Notes: generated by a model not told the origin, from the sequence alone. Numbered from the stretch's first letter, positions 1 through 9,291 are shown. The stretch: DNA of 23,346 nt from an uncultured Eubacterium sp. (GCA_900547255.1 URGC01000030.1:1-23346); one strand, 5' to 3'. Numbers and translations: made by a program.

Positions 1-1087
<1,087 letters not shown>

Positions 1088-1702
1088 TTAGTTAGCTACC
1101 TTGACCATTGAATGTCTGATAACTGTATCTCTATATGTGTAACCCTTCTCAAACTCTTCAATTATGATGCTCTCACCAACTGAATCGTCCTCAACATGCA
1201 TCACTGCATTGTGATAATCCGGGTTAAACTCTAAACCAACTGCCTCTATAGGCTTGACATCGAGGTCTTCAAGCATCTTCATTGTCTGCTTGTAAACCAT
1301 ATCCATGCCCTTGGCAAATGGAGTTTCTTTTTCATCGTCTGTTATTGACTTGAAGCCTCTCTCAAAGTTATCAATGACAGGTAAAAGCTTCTTAATTACA
1401 TCTGAAGCACCCATCTCAAACATTGCTGACTTCTCTTTATCAGTACGCTTTCTAAAATTATCAAACTCAGCCATCTGACGCTTAACTCTGTCCTGTAAAT
1501 CTGCAATAACAGCGTCCTTTGGATCGGCAGCTTTCTTGCTGTCATTCTGGTCTTGTGCATCACTTGCGCCATCTGCCTGCTCGGCAGCGGTTGTATCCAC
1601 ATCTGCACTAGTTTCCTCTGAATCATCTATCTTAGAAGCATTAACTTTCTCATCTACAACAGCATCTTTATCCGCTGTCTCTTCTTTATATTTCTTTGAC
1701 AC
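1088..1702 (-). CDS. grpE: Protein GrpE, nucleotide exchange factor for DnaK
   Basis: GrpE is a cytoplasmic homodimer that releases ADP from DnaK and acts as a thermosensor. The protein has 204 residues, normal for the family. Residues 1 to ~65 are acidic and low in complexity (rich in D, E, A, S), as usual in clostridial GrpE. They are followed by the long coiled-coil part (ADLQDRVKRQMAEFDNFRKR) and the beta-wing domain near the C terminus (VGLEFNPDYHNAVMHVED, then YRDTVIRHSMVKVAN), which contain the GrpE signature. The ATG at 1702 has a GGAG ribosome site. It sits 17 bp after hrcA and before dnaK in the same CIRCE-controlled operon. Confidence 0.97.
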   Translation of the reverse strand: MSKKYKEETADKDAVVDEKVNASKIDDSEETSADVDTTAAEQADGASDAQDQNDSKKAADPKDAVIADLQDRVKRQMAEFDNFRKRTDKEKSAMFEMGASDVIKKLLPVIDNFERGFKSITDDEKETPFAKGMDMVYKQTMKMLEDLDVKPIEAVGLEFNPDYHNAVMHVEDDSVGESIIIEEFEKGYTYRDTVIRHSMVKVAN

Positions 1703-1719
1703 TTATATCTCCAACCTTT

Positions 1720-2811
1720 CTAACTTTTCTTAAAGACATCATCCAGTTGATTCTGAATTGTTTTAAGTTTCTCAACCACCTTTTCGTAATCCATTCTCTT
1801 AGGTCCTATAATGCCAACTGTGCCTCGCATTCCATCAGCCAGCTCATATGTTGCTGTAACAACGCTGCAATCTTTCATGGATTCAACTGGTGCCTCACTT
1901 CCTATATACACCTGAATACCATTCTTGCCATCTTCCTCCGGGCTATCACTGACGAAGCTGTCAAGGCTCTTCTTCTCTTCAAGGGCATATATAAGTTCGC
2001 TCGCTTTAGCAGAATCACTAAGCTCTGGATACTTAAAGATATTAGTTGCACCACTTGTATATATCTTAAGGTTATCCTCACTTCCAATAGTCTCTACTAT
2101 CGCATCAACCACCTCTTTAACGAGAACCATATGTTCCCCTGCCTGACTTTCCATACGTGAGACAATGCTTAAATTCATCTCTGAAAGACTAAGGCCTGTC
2201 AAAGATGTGTTAAGCAGGATATTGAGTTTCAGGAGGTTCTCCTGACTGACATCCTCGCTTACTGTAATCACCTTGTTCCTGATTACATTGCCTTCCATGA
2301 CTATGACTGCCAGAATCTTATTAGGTTCCAGATTAGATAACTGGACAAACTTTAACTTGTTGCCCTTGACCTGTGGAGCACTTATCATCGTTGCATAATT
2401 AGTATCTTTTGCCAGCACCTTGGCAACATTCTGTAAAAGCTCCTCAACGCGGTCTACCTTCTGGTTAAGCACATCAGCCATCGACTCAACATCTTTCTCT
2501 CTGTCAGATACTTTCTGTTCTCTTTCAGAGACATCCTGTTCTCTGGCTGCCACTTCTGATTCCTTCTGGCTCATCATATCATCCACATATAATCTGTATC
2601 CCTTATCTGTTGGAATACGTCCTGCAGAAGTATGAGGCTGAACAATGTATCCCATCTCTTCAAGGTCTGCCATCTCATTACGGATTGTTGCTGAGCTAAG
2701 CTTAAGATCTGTATACTTGGATATTGTTCTTGAACCAACCGGCTCACCAGTCTCAAGATAATTCTTGATAACTGCCTTTAGAATCTTTACTTTTCTCTCA
2801 TCTAATTCCAT
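1720..2811 (-). CDS. hrcA: Heat-inducible transcription repressor HrcA
   Basis: HrcA binds CIRCE and represses class I heat-shock genes; its activity depends on GroEL. The N-terminal winged helix is clear (MELDERKVKILKAVIKNYLE, then SSATIRNEMADLEEMGY and the HTSAGRIPTDKGYRLYVD signature). The start at 2811 is preferred because a strong AGGAGG site lies 5 bases upstream and MELDERK is the family's usual N terminus. The longer reading frame from 2868 would begin inside the CIRCE operator. The protein is 363 residues, slightly longer than the usual ~345, because of heptad-like units (EVAAREQ, DVSEREQ, KVSDREK) after the DNA-binding domain. First gene of hrcA-grpE-dnaK; it should repress itself. 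Confidence 0.97.
   Translation of the reverse strand: MELDERKVKILKAVIKNYLETGEPVGSRTISKYTDLKLSSATIRNEMADLEEMGYIVQPHTSAGRIPTDKGYRLYVDDMMSQKESEVAAREQDVSEREQKVSDREKDVESMADVLNQKVDRVEELLQNVAKVLAKDTNYATMISAPQVKGNKLKFVQLSNLEPNKILAVIVMEGNVIRNKVITVSEDVSQENLLKLNILLNTSLTGLSLSEMNLSIVSRMESQAGEHMVLVKEVVDAIVETIGSEDNLKIYTSGATNIFKYPELSDSAKASELIYALEEKKSLDSFVSDSPEEDGKNGIQVYIGSEAPVESMKDCSVVTATYELADGMRGTVGIIGPKRMDYEKVVEKLKTIQNQLDDVFKKS
2497..2559 (-). repeat. Three degenerate 21-bp tandem units inside hrcA
   Basis: Units at 2497-2517, 2518-2538 and 2539-2559 share a ttctct....ca pattern; adjacent pairs agree at about 16 and 12 of 21 positions. They encode three seven-residue charged units (EVAAREQ, DVSEREQ, KVSDREK) that would extend a helix or coiled coil between the winged helix and the dimerisation domain of HrcA. 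Confidence 0.6.
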
Positions 2812-2857
2812 GACATCCTCCTCTCGAAGTGTGATACCAAATGTCTTATATCGATTG

Positions 2858-2884
2858 TTAGCACTCAAAAAGATGGAGTGCTAA
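2858..2884 (-). promoter_or_regulatory. CIRCE operator (HrcA binding site)
   Basis: The sequence TTAGCACTC-N9-GAGTGCTAA is a perfect match to the CIRCE consensus. It lies directly after the expected transcription start of hrcA and 47 bp before the hrcA ATG. HrcA bound here blocks transcription of hrcA-grpE-dnaK. Confidence 0.98.
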
Positions 2885-2897
2885 TATCGCTATAGTT

Positions 2898-2926
2898 AAG
2901 ATAGCACTATCACTAATTAATGTCAA
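2898..2926 (-). promoter_or_regulatory. Sigma-A promoter of the hrcA-grpE-dnaK operon
   Basis: On the minus strand TTGACA (2921-2926) is separated by 17 bp from TATCTT (2898-2903). CIRCE begins 13 bp past the -10 box, so a bound repressor would cover the start of transcription. Confidence 0.88.
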
Positions 2927-2949
2927 CAAAAAATGCAAATAAAATTTAT

Positions 2950-2995
2950 TAAGAAAAAATAAAATCGGCACCGGGATTATTCGCATCCCAGTGCC
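2950..2995 (-). terminator. Rho-independent terminator of the rfb operon
   Basis: The transcript can form GGCACTGGGAT / ATCCCGGTGCC (one G·U pair, 7-nt loop, 2967-2995) followed by a U-rich tract. The hairpin includes the stop codon of the arginase-like gene, so the operon ends without a 3' spacer. It insulates the heat-shock promoter just downstream. Confidence 0.88.
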
Positions 2996-3723
2996 TTTAA
3001 TATTCTTATATCTGTATTGCAGTTATTATCGAAAGAGCCTGCCATCATAAGAGAATCCATGCCACCGCATATATCAGTCCCACATATATTATGTGAATCT
3101 GACAGCTCTTTTAAAAGTATTTCCAGCTCTTCTATTCTCATGCTGCCCTGATCCCAGTTGGTAATATAATCCTTTTTGTCAAGCACATCTTTATCAATAG
3201 ATATATATAACGGAATCTGTGCTTCAAGTGCATCCATTATGCCATTCTGGCTCTTTGCCACAACAACTCTGTCTGTATGCATTATCTCTTCTGTTATAAG
3301 TTCTTCTTTAACGCCATATAAGCAAACCCTGTTAATATACTTATTATCAGAAAGCATATCCTTTACCCAGCTTCCGCATGAAAGAATCGATCCAAACAGC
3401 GGGCTCTGCATATCTGGATGATTGTCAATAACTAACAGGTTAAATGGCTCGTCCATACGTTCAAGCATAATCTTGGTAAGATAGTGATAGTTGCCATTAT
3501 CTATATAATGAAGCGACTTTACTGATACATTGTGCTCACTTATTCTTTCTCTTAACAGCTCCTGTGCCCTGTCGTCACAATAACATTCTGTTCCCGATAT
3601 TTCACTGCATTCTATATACTCTGTCTGCACAACGCTTCTGGCATATTCTGCCAGTGCATCATCCATGCCAGAATACATTCCTGACATATTCATGAAAGTT
3701 ATCTTGTTATCTTCGTATCTCAT
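2977..3723 (-). CDS. Arginase/ureohydrolase-fold protein, last gene of the rhamnose operon
   Basis: A 248-residue protein with the metal-binding pattern of the arginase/agmatinase/histone-deacetylase-like fold. YIDNGNYHY (73-81) stands where GGDH is found in arginase, DNHPD (100-104) matches the DxHxD motif, and SIDKDVLD (175-182) matches SxDxDxxD. Both metal-liganding segments of a binuclear Mn site are therefore kept, but the substrate loop residues differ from true arginases and the reaction is unknown. The frame is open from 3744, but ATG 3723 overlaps the rfbC stop as ATGA, which suggests translational coupling; neither start has a strong ribosome site. It is cotranscribed with dTDP-rhamnose genes and ends in the operon terminator. 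A role in cell-wall glycan metabolism is only a guess from context. Confidence 0.82.
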   Translation of the reverse strand: MRYEDNKITFMNMSGMYSGMDDALAEYARSVVQTEYIECSEISGTECYCDDRAQELLRERISEHNVSVKSLHYIDNGNYHYLTKIMLERMDEPFNLLVIDNHPDMQSPLFGSILSCGSWVKDMLSDNKYINRVCLYGVKEELITEEIMHTDRVVVAKSQNGIMDALEAQIPLYISIDKDVLDKKDYITNWDQGSMRIEELEILLKELSDSHNICGTDICGGMDSLMMAGSFDNNCNTDIRILKALGCE

Positions 3724-4259
3724 AGACTTTTTAAACCAGGCCATTTCTTATCTTTATCTGAAAGAATCAGATTATCCTTTAATGGCCAGTCAATTCCGAT
3801 ATCAGGGTCATCCCATGCAATTCCGCCCTCATCACCCGGATGATAGAAATCTGTAACCTTATAGCAGAATTCAGCAGTATCACTCAATACAACAAATCCA
3901 TGTGCAAATCCTTCTGATATAAGGAACTGCTTCTTATTCTCGTCACTTAATTCAACGCCATACCACTGTCCATATGTCTTACTGCCTTTTCTTATATCAA
4001 CAGCTACGTCAAAGACCCTGCCTTTGATAACTCTTACAAGCTTTGACTGTGGATATTCCTTCTGGAAATGTAATCCTCTTAATACTCCCTTTACAGACAT
4101 GCTCTGATTATCCTGAACAAATGTATAATCAAGTCCTTCCTCTGTAAAATCGTTCTGATTATATGTCTCCATAAAATATCCACGCTCATCGCCATGAACT
4201 GCCGGTTCAATTATATACAGTCCCTCTATTGGCAATTTAGTAACTTTAATCTGTCCCAT
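3720..4259 (-). CDS. rfbC: dTDP-4-dehydrorhamnose 3,5-epimerase
   Basis: RfbC/RmlC converts dTDP-4-keto-6-deoxy-glucose to dTDP-4-keto-rhamnose, the third step of dTDP-L-rhamnose synthesis in the cytoplasm. The protein is 179 residues, the normal length for this cupin family. It carries GDERGYF (23-29), VLRGLHFQ with the catalytic base H64, K73, the active-site Y133 in FCYKVTDFY, and D170 of the His-Asp dyad near the end. A GAGGTG ribosome site lies 10 bases before ATG 4259, and the gene is only 4 bp after rfbD. Its stop overlaps the start of the arginase-like gene. Confidence 0.97.
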   Translation of the reverse strand: MGQIKVTKLPIEGLYIIEPAVHGDERGYFMETYNQNDFTEEGLDYTFVQDNQSMSVKGVLRGLHFQKEYPQSKLVRVIKGRVFDVAVDIRKGSKTYGQWYGVELSDENKKQFLISEGFAHGFVVLSDTAEFCYKVTDFYHPGDEGGIAWDDPDIGIDWPLKDNLILSDKDKKWPGLKSL

Positions 4260-4263
4260 AAAT

Positions 4264-5172
4264 CTATTGCACCTCTTTCAAAAATCTACCCAGAGCATCT
4301 TTCCATTCAGCCAGCTCACTAAATCCGGCTTTTTTTAATTTGCCCGTATCCAGTCTTGAATTCTTGGGTCTTCTTGCCTTCGACAATCCATATTCCTCTG
4401 TAGTAACTGGAATGACATTAACATCTGCTCCTGTCATCTTAAATATCTCACACGCAAACTGATACCACGATATATACTCTCCTGAATTACATGCGTGATA
4501 ATATCCATAACATTCAGTCTGTATCATATCCATAAGAAGTGAAGCTAAATCTCTTGTATATGTGGGCAGTCCTATCTGGTCATTAACGACTCTCAGTGTG
4601 TCATGTGATTCAGAAAGCTTCATCATAGTTCTTACAAAATTATTGCCATTAATTCCATATACCCATGAAATTCTTACTATAAAGAACTTTTCCAGATTCT
4701 CTGCCACAGCCTTTTCTCCCATGAGCTTAGAAAGCCCATACTGGTTTACCGGCCTGTAATCTGTCTCGTCAGGCTCCCATGCTTTAGTGCCTTCCCCATC
4801 AAATACATAATCCGTACTTATATATATAAGTTTTGCATTGATTCTTTTACATGCTTTTGCGATATTAGCCGTTCCATCCGCATTGACCTTTACAGCCATA
4901 TCCCTGCATTCTTCATCTTCTGCCTTGTCCACCGCTGTCCATGCAGCACAGTGTATAACTCCATCCGGCTTTATAGTATCCATCACCTCTGACACACTTG
5001 CATCATCTGTGATATCCATCCTGATATATCCATCCAGTTCACACATTAATCTGGCACTGCCGCTATACTCACTGGTAGTCCCTGTGCCATACACAATGTG
5101 TCCTCTGTGCTTAGCTTCCTCGGCTGCATCGTGTCCAAGCTGTCCATTAATACCTGTAATTAATATCTTCAT
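4264..5172 (-). CDS. rfbD: dTDP-4-dehydrorhamnose reductase
   Basis: RfbD/RmlD performs the final NAD(P)H-dependent reduction that yields dTDP-L-rhamnose. The 302-residue protein is an extended short-chain dehydrogenase. It has a nucleotide-binding GINGQLG (7-13), IHCAAWTAVDKAE (73-85), STDYVFDG (119-126) and the catalytic YGLSK (Y145, K149). The C-terminal RPKNSRLDTGKL segment is typical of RmlD. ATG 5172 has a GTGGA ribosome site and lies 3 bp after rfbB. Compared with short RmlD proteins it has some extra residues around positions 29-50. Confidence 0.97.
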   Translation of the reverse strand: MKILITGINGQLGHDAAEEAKHRGHIVYGTGTTSEYSGSARLMCELDGYIRMDITDDASVSEVMDTIKPDGVIHCAAWTAVDKAEDEECRDMAVKVNADGTANIAKACKRINAKLIYISTDYVFDGEGTKAWEPDETDYRPVNQYGLSKLMGEKAVAENLEKFFIVRISWVYGINGNNFVRTMMKLSESHDTLRVVNDQIGLPTYTRDLASLLMDMIQTECYGYYHACNSGEYISWYQFACEIFKMTGADVNVIPVTTEEYGLSKARRPKNSRLDTGKLKKAGFSELAEWKDALGRFLKEVQ

Positions 5173-5175
5173 ATT

Positions 5176-6198
5176 CTATCCACGATTCCCATACATTTTT
5201 TCATAGTAATTCCTGTATTCACCAGAAATGATTGTCTCCCACCATTCTCTGTTATCAAGATACCACTGTATTGTTTTCTTGATTCCTTCTGCAAATGTTG
5301 TCTCTGGAAGCCATCCAAGTTCATTGTTAATTTTAGTAGGGTCGATGGCATATCTCATATCATGTCCCTTACGGTCAGCGACATGTGTTATAAGGCTCTC
5401 AGGCTTGCCTAACTCTTTACAGATAAGCTTGACAATATCTATATTCCTCATCTCATTGTGTCCACCGACATTGTAAACCTCCCCATCTCTTCCCTTATGT
5501 ATGATAAGGTCTATTGCCTTACAATGGTCAAGAACGTATAACCAGTCACGCACATTAAGTCCCTCTCCATACACAGGAAGCGGCTTATCTGCAAGTGCAT
5601 TAGCTATCATAAGAGGTATGAGCTTTTCTGGGAAATGATATGGTCCGTAATTATTAGAACACCTTGAAATAGTAACCGGCAATCCATAAGTTCTGTGGTA
5701 GGCAAGCACCAGTAAATCTGCCGCAGCCTTAGAAGAACTGTATGGAGAGCTTGTATGTATAGGTGTCTCCTCTGTAAAGAACAAATCCGGTCTGTCAAGA
5801 GGTAAATCACCATATACCTCATCAGTTGAAACCTGATGGTATCTCTTGATTCCATATTTACGGCATGCATCCATAAGCACTGCTGTTCCCTTGATATTAG
5901 TATCAAGGAAAACCTCTGGATTCTCAATTGAACGATCAACATGCGATTCAGCCGCAAAATTGACAACTATATCAGGATGCTGTTCCTCAAACATCTTATA
6001 GATAGCATCTCTGTCTGTTATATCAATCTTTAAAAATGTAAAGTCAGGGTTTTCTAACGCCTTCTTCAATGTAGACATATTGCCTGCATATGTAAGACAA
6101 TCCACACATATTATCTTGTAATCTGAATACTTATCCAGCATATAATACACAAAATTAGAGCCTATAAATCCGGCTCCGCCTGTAACAACAATCTTCAT
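5176..6198 (-). CDS. rfbB: dTDP-glucose 4,6-dehydratase
   Basis: RfbB/RmlB oxidises and dehydrates dTDP-glucose to dTDP-4-keto-6-deoxy-glucose with tightly bound NAD. From ATG 6198 the protein is 340 residues and begins MKIVVTGGAGFIGSNF with the Rossmann motif at 7-13. The catalytic triad segment STDEVYGD gives T125, D126 and E127, and SPYSSSKAA gives Y153 and K157. RDWLYVLDHCKAI is the usual RmlB motif. The frame is open upstream to 6258, but the family N terminus and the GAGGA site fix the start at 6198, so there is no overlap with rfbA (34-bp gap). Confidence 0.98.
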   Translation of the reverse strand: MKIVVTGGAGFIGSNFVYYMLDKYSDYKIICVDCLTYAGNMSTLKKALENPDFTFLKIDITDRDAIYKMFEEQHPDIVVNFAAESHVDRSIENPEVFLDTNIKGTAVLMDACRKYGIKRYHQVSTDEVYGDLPLDRPDLFFTEETPIHTSSPYSSSKAAADLLVLAYHRTYGLPVTISRCSNNYGPYHFPEKLIPLMIANALADKPLPVYGEGLNVRDWLYVLDHCKAIDLIIHKGRDGEVYNVGGHNEMRNIDIVKLICKELGKPESLITHVADRKGHDMRYAIDPTKINNELGWLPETTFAEGIKKTIQWYLDNREWWETIISGEYRNYYEKMYGNRG

Positions 6199-6232
6199 AA
6201 TATTCCTCACTTTTCTATGTAAACATCCTTGT

Positions 6233-7111
6233 TTAATATAGAATTTTTCCGTCAGCAACCTTTCTTAAATGCTCACCATATGGCGATTTGCCATAACTAT
6301 CTGCATGTTCCAGAAGCTGCTCAAGACTAATCCATCCATTATTGTATGCTATCTCTTCAATCGCCGATATCTGTATGCCCTGTCTGTTCTCTATAACCCG
6401 GATAAATTCCGATGCATCTGAGAGAGCATCCATCGTACCTGTATCAAGCCATGCATATCCTCTTCCTAACGTCACCACATCAAGCTTGCCCTTAGAAAGA
6501 TATATTTTATTGAGATCAGTTATCTCAAGCTCTCCTCTTGCAGAAGGCTTAACCTGTTTAGCATATTCACATACATTACTATCATAGAAATATAATCCTG
6601 TGACACAATAATTTGACTTAGGATGTTCAGGCTTCTCTTCTATAGATATAGCCTTTCCATTCTTGTCAAACTCAACAATTCCGAATCTCTCAGGATCATC
6701 AACATAATATCCAAATACTGTTGCTCCATCAACCTTAGCTGCCGCATTCTTAAGATGCTTTGTCAGTCCATTACCATAGAATATATTATCGCCGAGAACC
6801 ATAGCGCACGAATCGCCATCTATAAATTCTTCTCCTATTATAAATGCCTGTGCCAGTCCGTCTGGTGATGGCTGCTCCTTATATGACAGTCTGAGTCCTA
6901 ACTTACTTCCATCTCCAAACAGTCTCTCAAAATTAGGCAGATCCTGTGGTGTAGATATAATAAGAATATCCCTTATCCCAGCCATCATAAGTACTGACAT
7001 AGGATAATATATCATTGGTTTATCATATACAGGCAAAAGCTGCTTACTTGTAACTTTAGTAAGTGGATACAATCTTGTACCACTTCCCCCTGCCAGAATA
7101 ATTCCCTTCAT
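6233..7111 (-). CDS. rfbA: Glucose-1-phosphate thymidylyltransferase
   Basis: RfbA/RmlA joins dTTP and glucose-1-phosphate to give dTDP-glucose, the entry and feedback-controlled step of rhamnose synthesis. From ATG 7111 the protein is 292 residues, the standard length. It starts [18 protein letters not shown] (the nucleotidyltransferase signature), followed by [25 protein letters not shown] with the metal-binding Asp, and [19 protein letters not shown]. The upstream in-frame extension to 7159 lacks conserved sequence, while AGAGGAA precedes 7111. It is the first gene of rfbABDC and is driven by the promoter at 7164-7192. Confidence 0.98.
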   Translation of the reverse strand: MKGIILAGGSGTRLYPLTKVTSKQLLPVYDKPMIYYPMSVLMMAGIRDILIISTPQDLPNFERLFGDGSKLGLRLSYKEQPSPDGLAQAFIIGEEFIDGDSCAMVLGDNIFYGNGLTKHLKNAAAKVDGATVFGYYVDDPERFGIVEFDKNGKAISIEEKPEHPKSNYCVTGLYFYDSNVCEYAKQVKPSARGELEITDLNKIYLSKGKLDVVTLGRGYAWLDTGTMDALSDASEFIRVIENRQGIQISAIEEIAYNNGWISLEQLLEHADSYGKSPYGEHLRKVADGKILY

Positions 7112-7163
7112 AGTTCCTCTTTTCTGTGCCAGAGTATTCCACGCACTGTTAAATATCAACTAA

Positions 7164-7192
7164 AGTATATCAAATAAGCAGCATAAAATCAA
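7164..7192 (-). promoter_or_regulatory. Sigma-A promoter of the rfbABDC operon
   Basis: On the minus strand TTGATT (7187-7192) and TATACT (7164-7169) are 17 bp apart, 53 bp before the rfbA ATG. No terminator is seen between the TIR-like gene and this promoter, so some read-through from upstream is possible. Confidence 0.75.
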
Positions 7193-7204
7193 TCAATGCA
7201 TTAT

Positions 7205-7687
7205 CTAAGCCTTACCCTGCTTTTTACTGTTAAGATTCTCGACCATATTGGCAGCCATGCTCTCTATCAGCCTGTCTTTCATGACTCTTTCCAATATTAC
7301 CCCTGCTGCGAGCGACTCATCCTGCTTCTTATTAATAGGTATCTTCCATGTATCATTAATCCACTCAGCCCTATCTGGCAGCACTGGAATATGCTTGCCA
7401 TCATATATGCTGAATACCATAACATCACCTTTGGCAAATAATTTCTTGATAATATCAAGTTCCACCAGCGCATACATGTCTGTGAATAATTTCTGTGAAA
7501 CTATTATAACAACATACTTATGCTCCCTGATATATCTCGAAAGAAGGTAATCCGATGTCTCATTGATAGTTGATTCACTGCTTGTCGATACTGAACCCGC
7601 GTCATACTCCTGTAATGTTGTAATCAGATTCCATGCCAGCTCATGTGACCACTCCTCACCTTTTCCCTCATAAAAACAAAAATGCAT
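7205..7687 (-). CDS. Stand-alone TIR-like domain protein
   Basis: A 160-residue soluble protein that looks like a TIR or TIR-like (TIR_2/SEFIR-type) domain with little else. The key stretch is YLLSRYIREHKYVVIIVSQK (47-66), then LFTDMYALVELDII (67-80). This corresponds to the TIR pattern 'I..S...I.vlS..y..S.w...EL', with E76 at the position of the catalytic glutamate of NAD-hydrolysing TIR domains. The N terminus (CFYEGKGEEWSHELAWNLITTL, 4-25) fits strand A and helix A. There is no signal peptide or membrane span. ATG 7687 has a strong GGGAGGA site. The gene is monocistronic between thrC and rfbA. Function is unknown; NADase, signalling or defence roles are family-based possibilities only. Confidence 0.68.
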   Translation of the reverse strand: MHFCFYEGKGEEWSHELAWNLITTLQEYDAGSVSTSSESTINETSDYLLSRYIREHKYVVIIVSQKLFTDMYALVELDIIKKLFAKGDVMVFSIYDGKHIPVLPDRAEWINDTWKIPINKKQDESLAAGVILERVMKDRLIESMAANMVENLNSKKQGKA

Positions 7688-7763
7688 AAAAAATCCTCCC
7701 TATCTGTAAAAATATATATTGCAAAAATGCATTACCATTATTACACATAGGAAGGATAAAATG

Positions 7764-7801
7764 TTTAAGTTGTCATGAAACAGGTCTTAAATGTCATGAA
7801 A
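7764..7801. repeat. TGTCATGAAA direct repeat nested with a TTTAAG/CTTAAA inverted repeat
   Basis: TGTCATGAAA occurs at 7771-7780 and 7792-7801, exactly 21 bp (two helical turns) apart. TTTAAG (7764-7769) and CTTAAA (7786-7791) form an inverted repeat around the first copy, which itself has TGT..ACA ends. The array lies between the thrC stop and the TIR-like gene. It could be an operator for the TIR-like gene or a weak thrC terminator. Confidence 0.45.
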
Positions 7802-7803
7802 AA

Positions 7804-9291
7804 TTAAATTCCAAGTATTTTCTTAACACTATCGCACATTTTGTCAACATCACATACTGTATCATGAAGTACTGGTGCTGTTCTGATTTCCTCGATAGCC
7901 TGTGGAACCTTGACATTAGATATTCTGCTGAGCTCATCTACAAGCTCAAAGTCACCCATAGCATCATATTTCTTATCGATAGCATTAAGTACACTTCTTG
8001 TGAACTTATATGGGCTGGCTGTAGAAGCTATAACTGTCTTAGTGTCATCATTAGTCTCAGCCTTATACTTGTTGTATACAGCGGCAGCAACTGCTGTATG
8101 AGTATCGATTACATATCCTGTATCATCATATAACTTCTTAATTGTAGCTGCATCTTCACTCTCTGATGCATAATTGCCATAGAAGTCGCCAAGCTTCGCC
8201 CTCATATCATCTGTTATGCTGTACTTGCCAACAGTCTTTAACTCATTCATAAGCTCTGCATTCTTAGCTGCACTGTTGCCAGCTATCATGTATATAAGTC
8301 TCTCAAGGTTGCTTGATACAAGAATATCCATTGAAGGTGATGTTGTAAGAACAAATTCTCTGTTTCTGTCATATTCACCTGTCTTAAAGAAGTCGAATAA
8401 AACCTTATTCTCGTTAGAAGCACATATAAGCTTGTTAATAGGAAGTCCCATATTCTTAGCATAGAATGCAGCAAGAATATTACCAAAATTACCTGTTGGA
8501 ACTACTACATTAATCTTCTCGCCATCTTTGATCTCGCCATTAGCAAGAAGTCTTGTATATGCATATACATAATATACTATCTGTGGACAGAGACGTCCGA
8601 TATTGATTGAGTTAGCTGAAGAGAACTGGAATCCTGCATCATCCATCTCCTTCTCAAGTGCCTTGTCTCCAAATATCTTCTTAACGCCTGTCTGGGCATC
8701 ATCAAAATTACCGTTAATACCTATTACGTATGTATTGTCACCCTTCTGTGTGACCATCTGCTTCTCCTGAATTGGGCTTACACCATTCTTAGGATAGAAT
8801 ACAATAATCTTAGTACCCTTGACATCCGCAAATCCAGCAAGAGCAGCTTTACCTGTATCACCAGAAGTTGCAGTAAGGATAACTATATCATTCTTAACAT
8901 TGTTCTTCTTAGCAGAAGTTATAAGAAGATGCGGAAGAATTGAGAGTGCCATATCCTTGAACGCGATTGTTTTGCCATGGAAAAGTTCAAGATAATATGC
9001 GCCATCTGCCTTAACAAGTGGAGCTATCTCATCTGTATCAAACTTAGAGTCATATGCACTGTTGATACAATGCTTTAACTCTTCCTCTGTAAAATCATCA
9101 AGCATAAGCTTCATAACTTCGTATGCTACACCCTTGTAATCCATCTTAGATAATTCCTCGAAACTCTTATCGAGTGCTGGAATCGAATCTGGAACATACA
9201 ATCCCCCATCTGGTGCAAGTCCCTTAAGAATAGCCTGTGAAGCCTTAACCTGGACACTATCGTCTCTGGTACTCTTGTAAATTATACTCAT
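7804..9291 (-). CDS. thrC: Threonine synthase
   Basis: ThrC is a cytoplasmic PLP enzyme that converts O-phosphohomoserine to threonine. From ATG 9291 the protein is 495 residues and belongs to the long class with an N-terminal extension. It shows LAPDGGLYVPDSIP (25-38), FHGKTIAFKDMAL (104-116) with the PLP lysine K112, TATSGDTGKAAL for phosphate binding, and VPTGNFGNILAAFYAKNMGLP. The frame is open to GTG 9363, but the upstream residues are not conserved and would cover the leader. A GAGGTGGAAAG site precedes 9291. It is a single gene with its own consensus promoter (9410-9439) and a ~110-nt structured leader; no T-box motif is seen. Confidence 0.97.
   Translation of the reverse strand: MSIIYKSTRDDSVQVKASQAILKGLAPDGGLYVPDSIPALDKSFEELSKMDYKGVAYEVMKLMLDDFTEEELKHCINSAYDSKFDTDEIAPLVKADGAYYLELFHGKTIAFKDMALSILPHLLITSAKKNNVKNDIVILTATSGDTGKAALAGFADVKGTKIIVFYPKNGVSPIQEKQMVTQKGDNTYVIGINGNFDDAQTGVKKIFGDKALEKEMDDAGFQFSSANSINIGRLCPQIVYYVYAYTRLLANGEIKDGEKINVVVPTGNFGNILAAFYAKNMGLPINKLICASNENKVLFDFFKTGEYDRNREFVLTTSPSMDILVSSNLERLIYMIAGNSAAKNAELMNELKTVGKYSITDDMRAKLGDFYGNYASESEDAATIKKLYDDTGYVIDTHTAVAAAVYNKYKAETNDDTKTVIASTASPYKFTRSVLNAIDKKYDAMGDFELVDELSRISNVKVPQAIEEIRTAPVLHDTVCDVDKMCDSVKKILGI

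Noticed and set aside
1696..2160. 154-codon plus-strand open frame opposite hrcA
   Set aside because: No ribosome site or promoter; it lies wholly antisense to hrcA and the grpE start, and the product matches nothing recognisable.
2812..2868. Longer HrcA N terminus from 2868
   Set aside because: It would start inside the CIRCE operator and before the real AGGAGG site; the family N terminus is MELDERK at 2811.
7205..7687. A defence island around the TIR-like gene
   Set aside because: The neighbours are thrC and rhamnose genes; no nuclease, ATPase, integrase or other defence gene is present.
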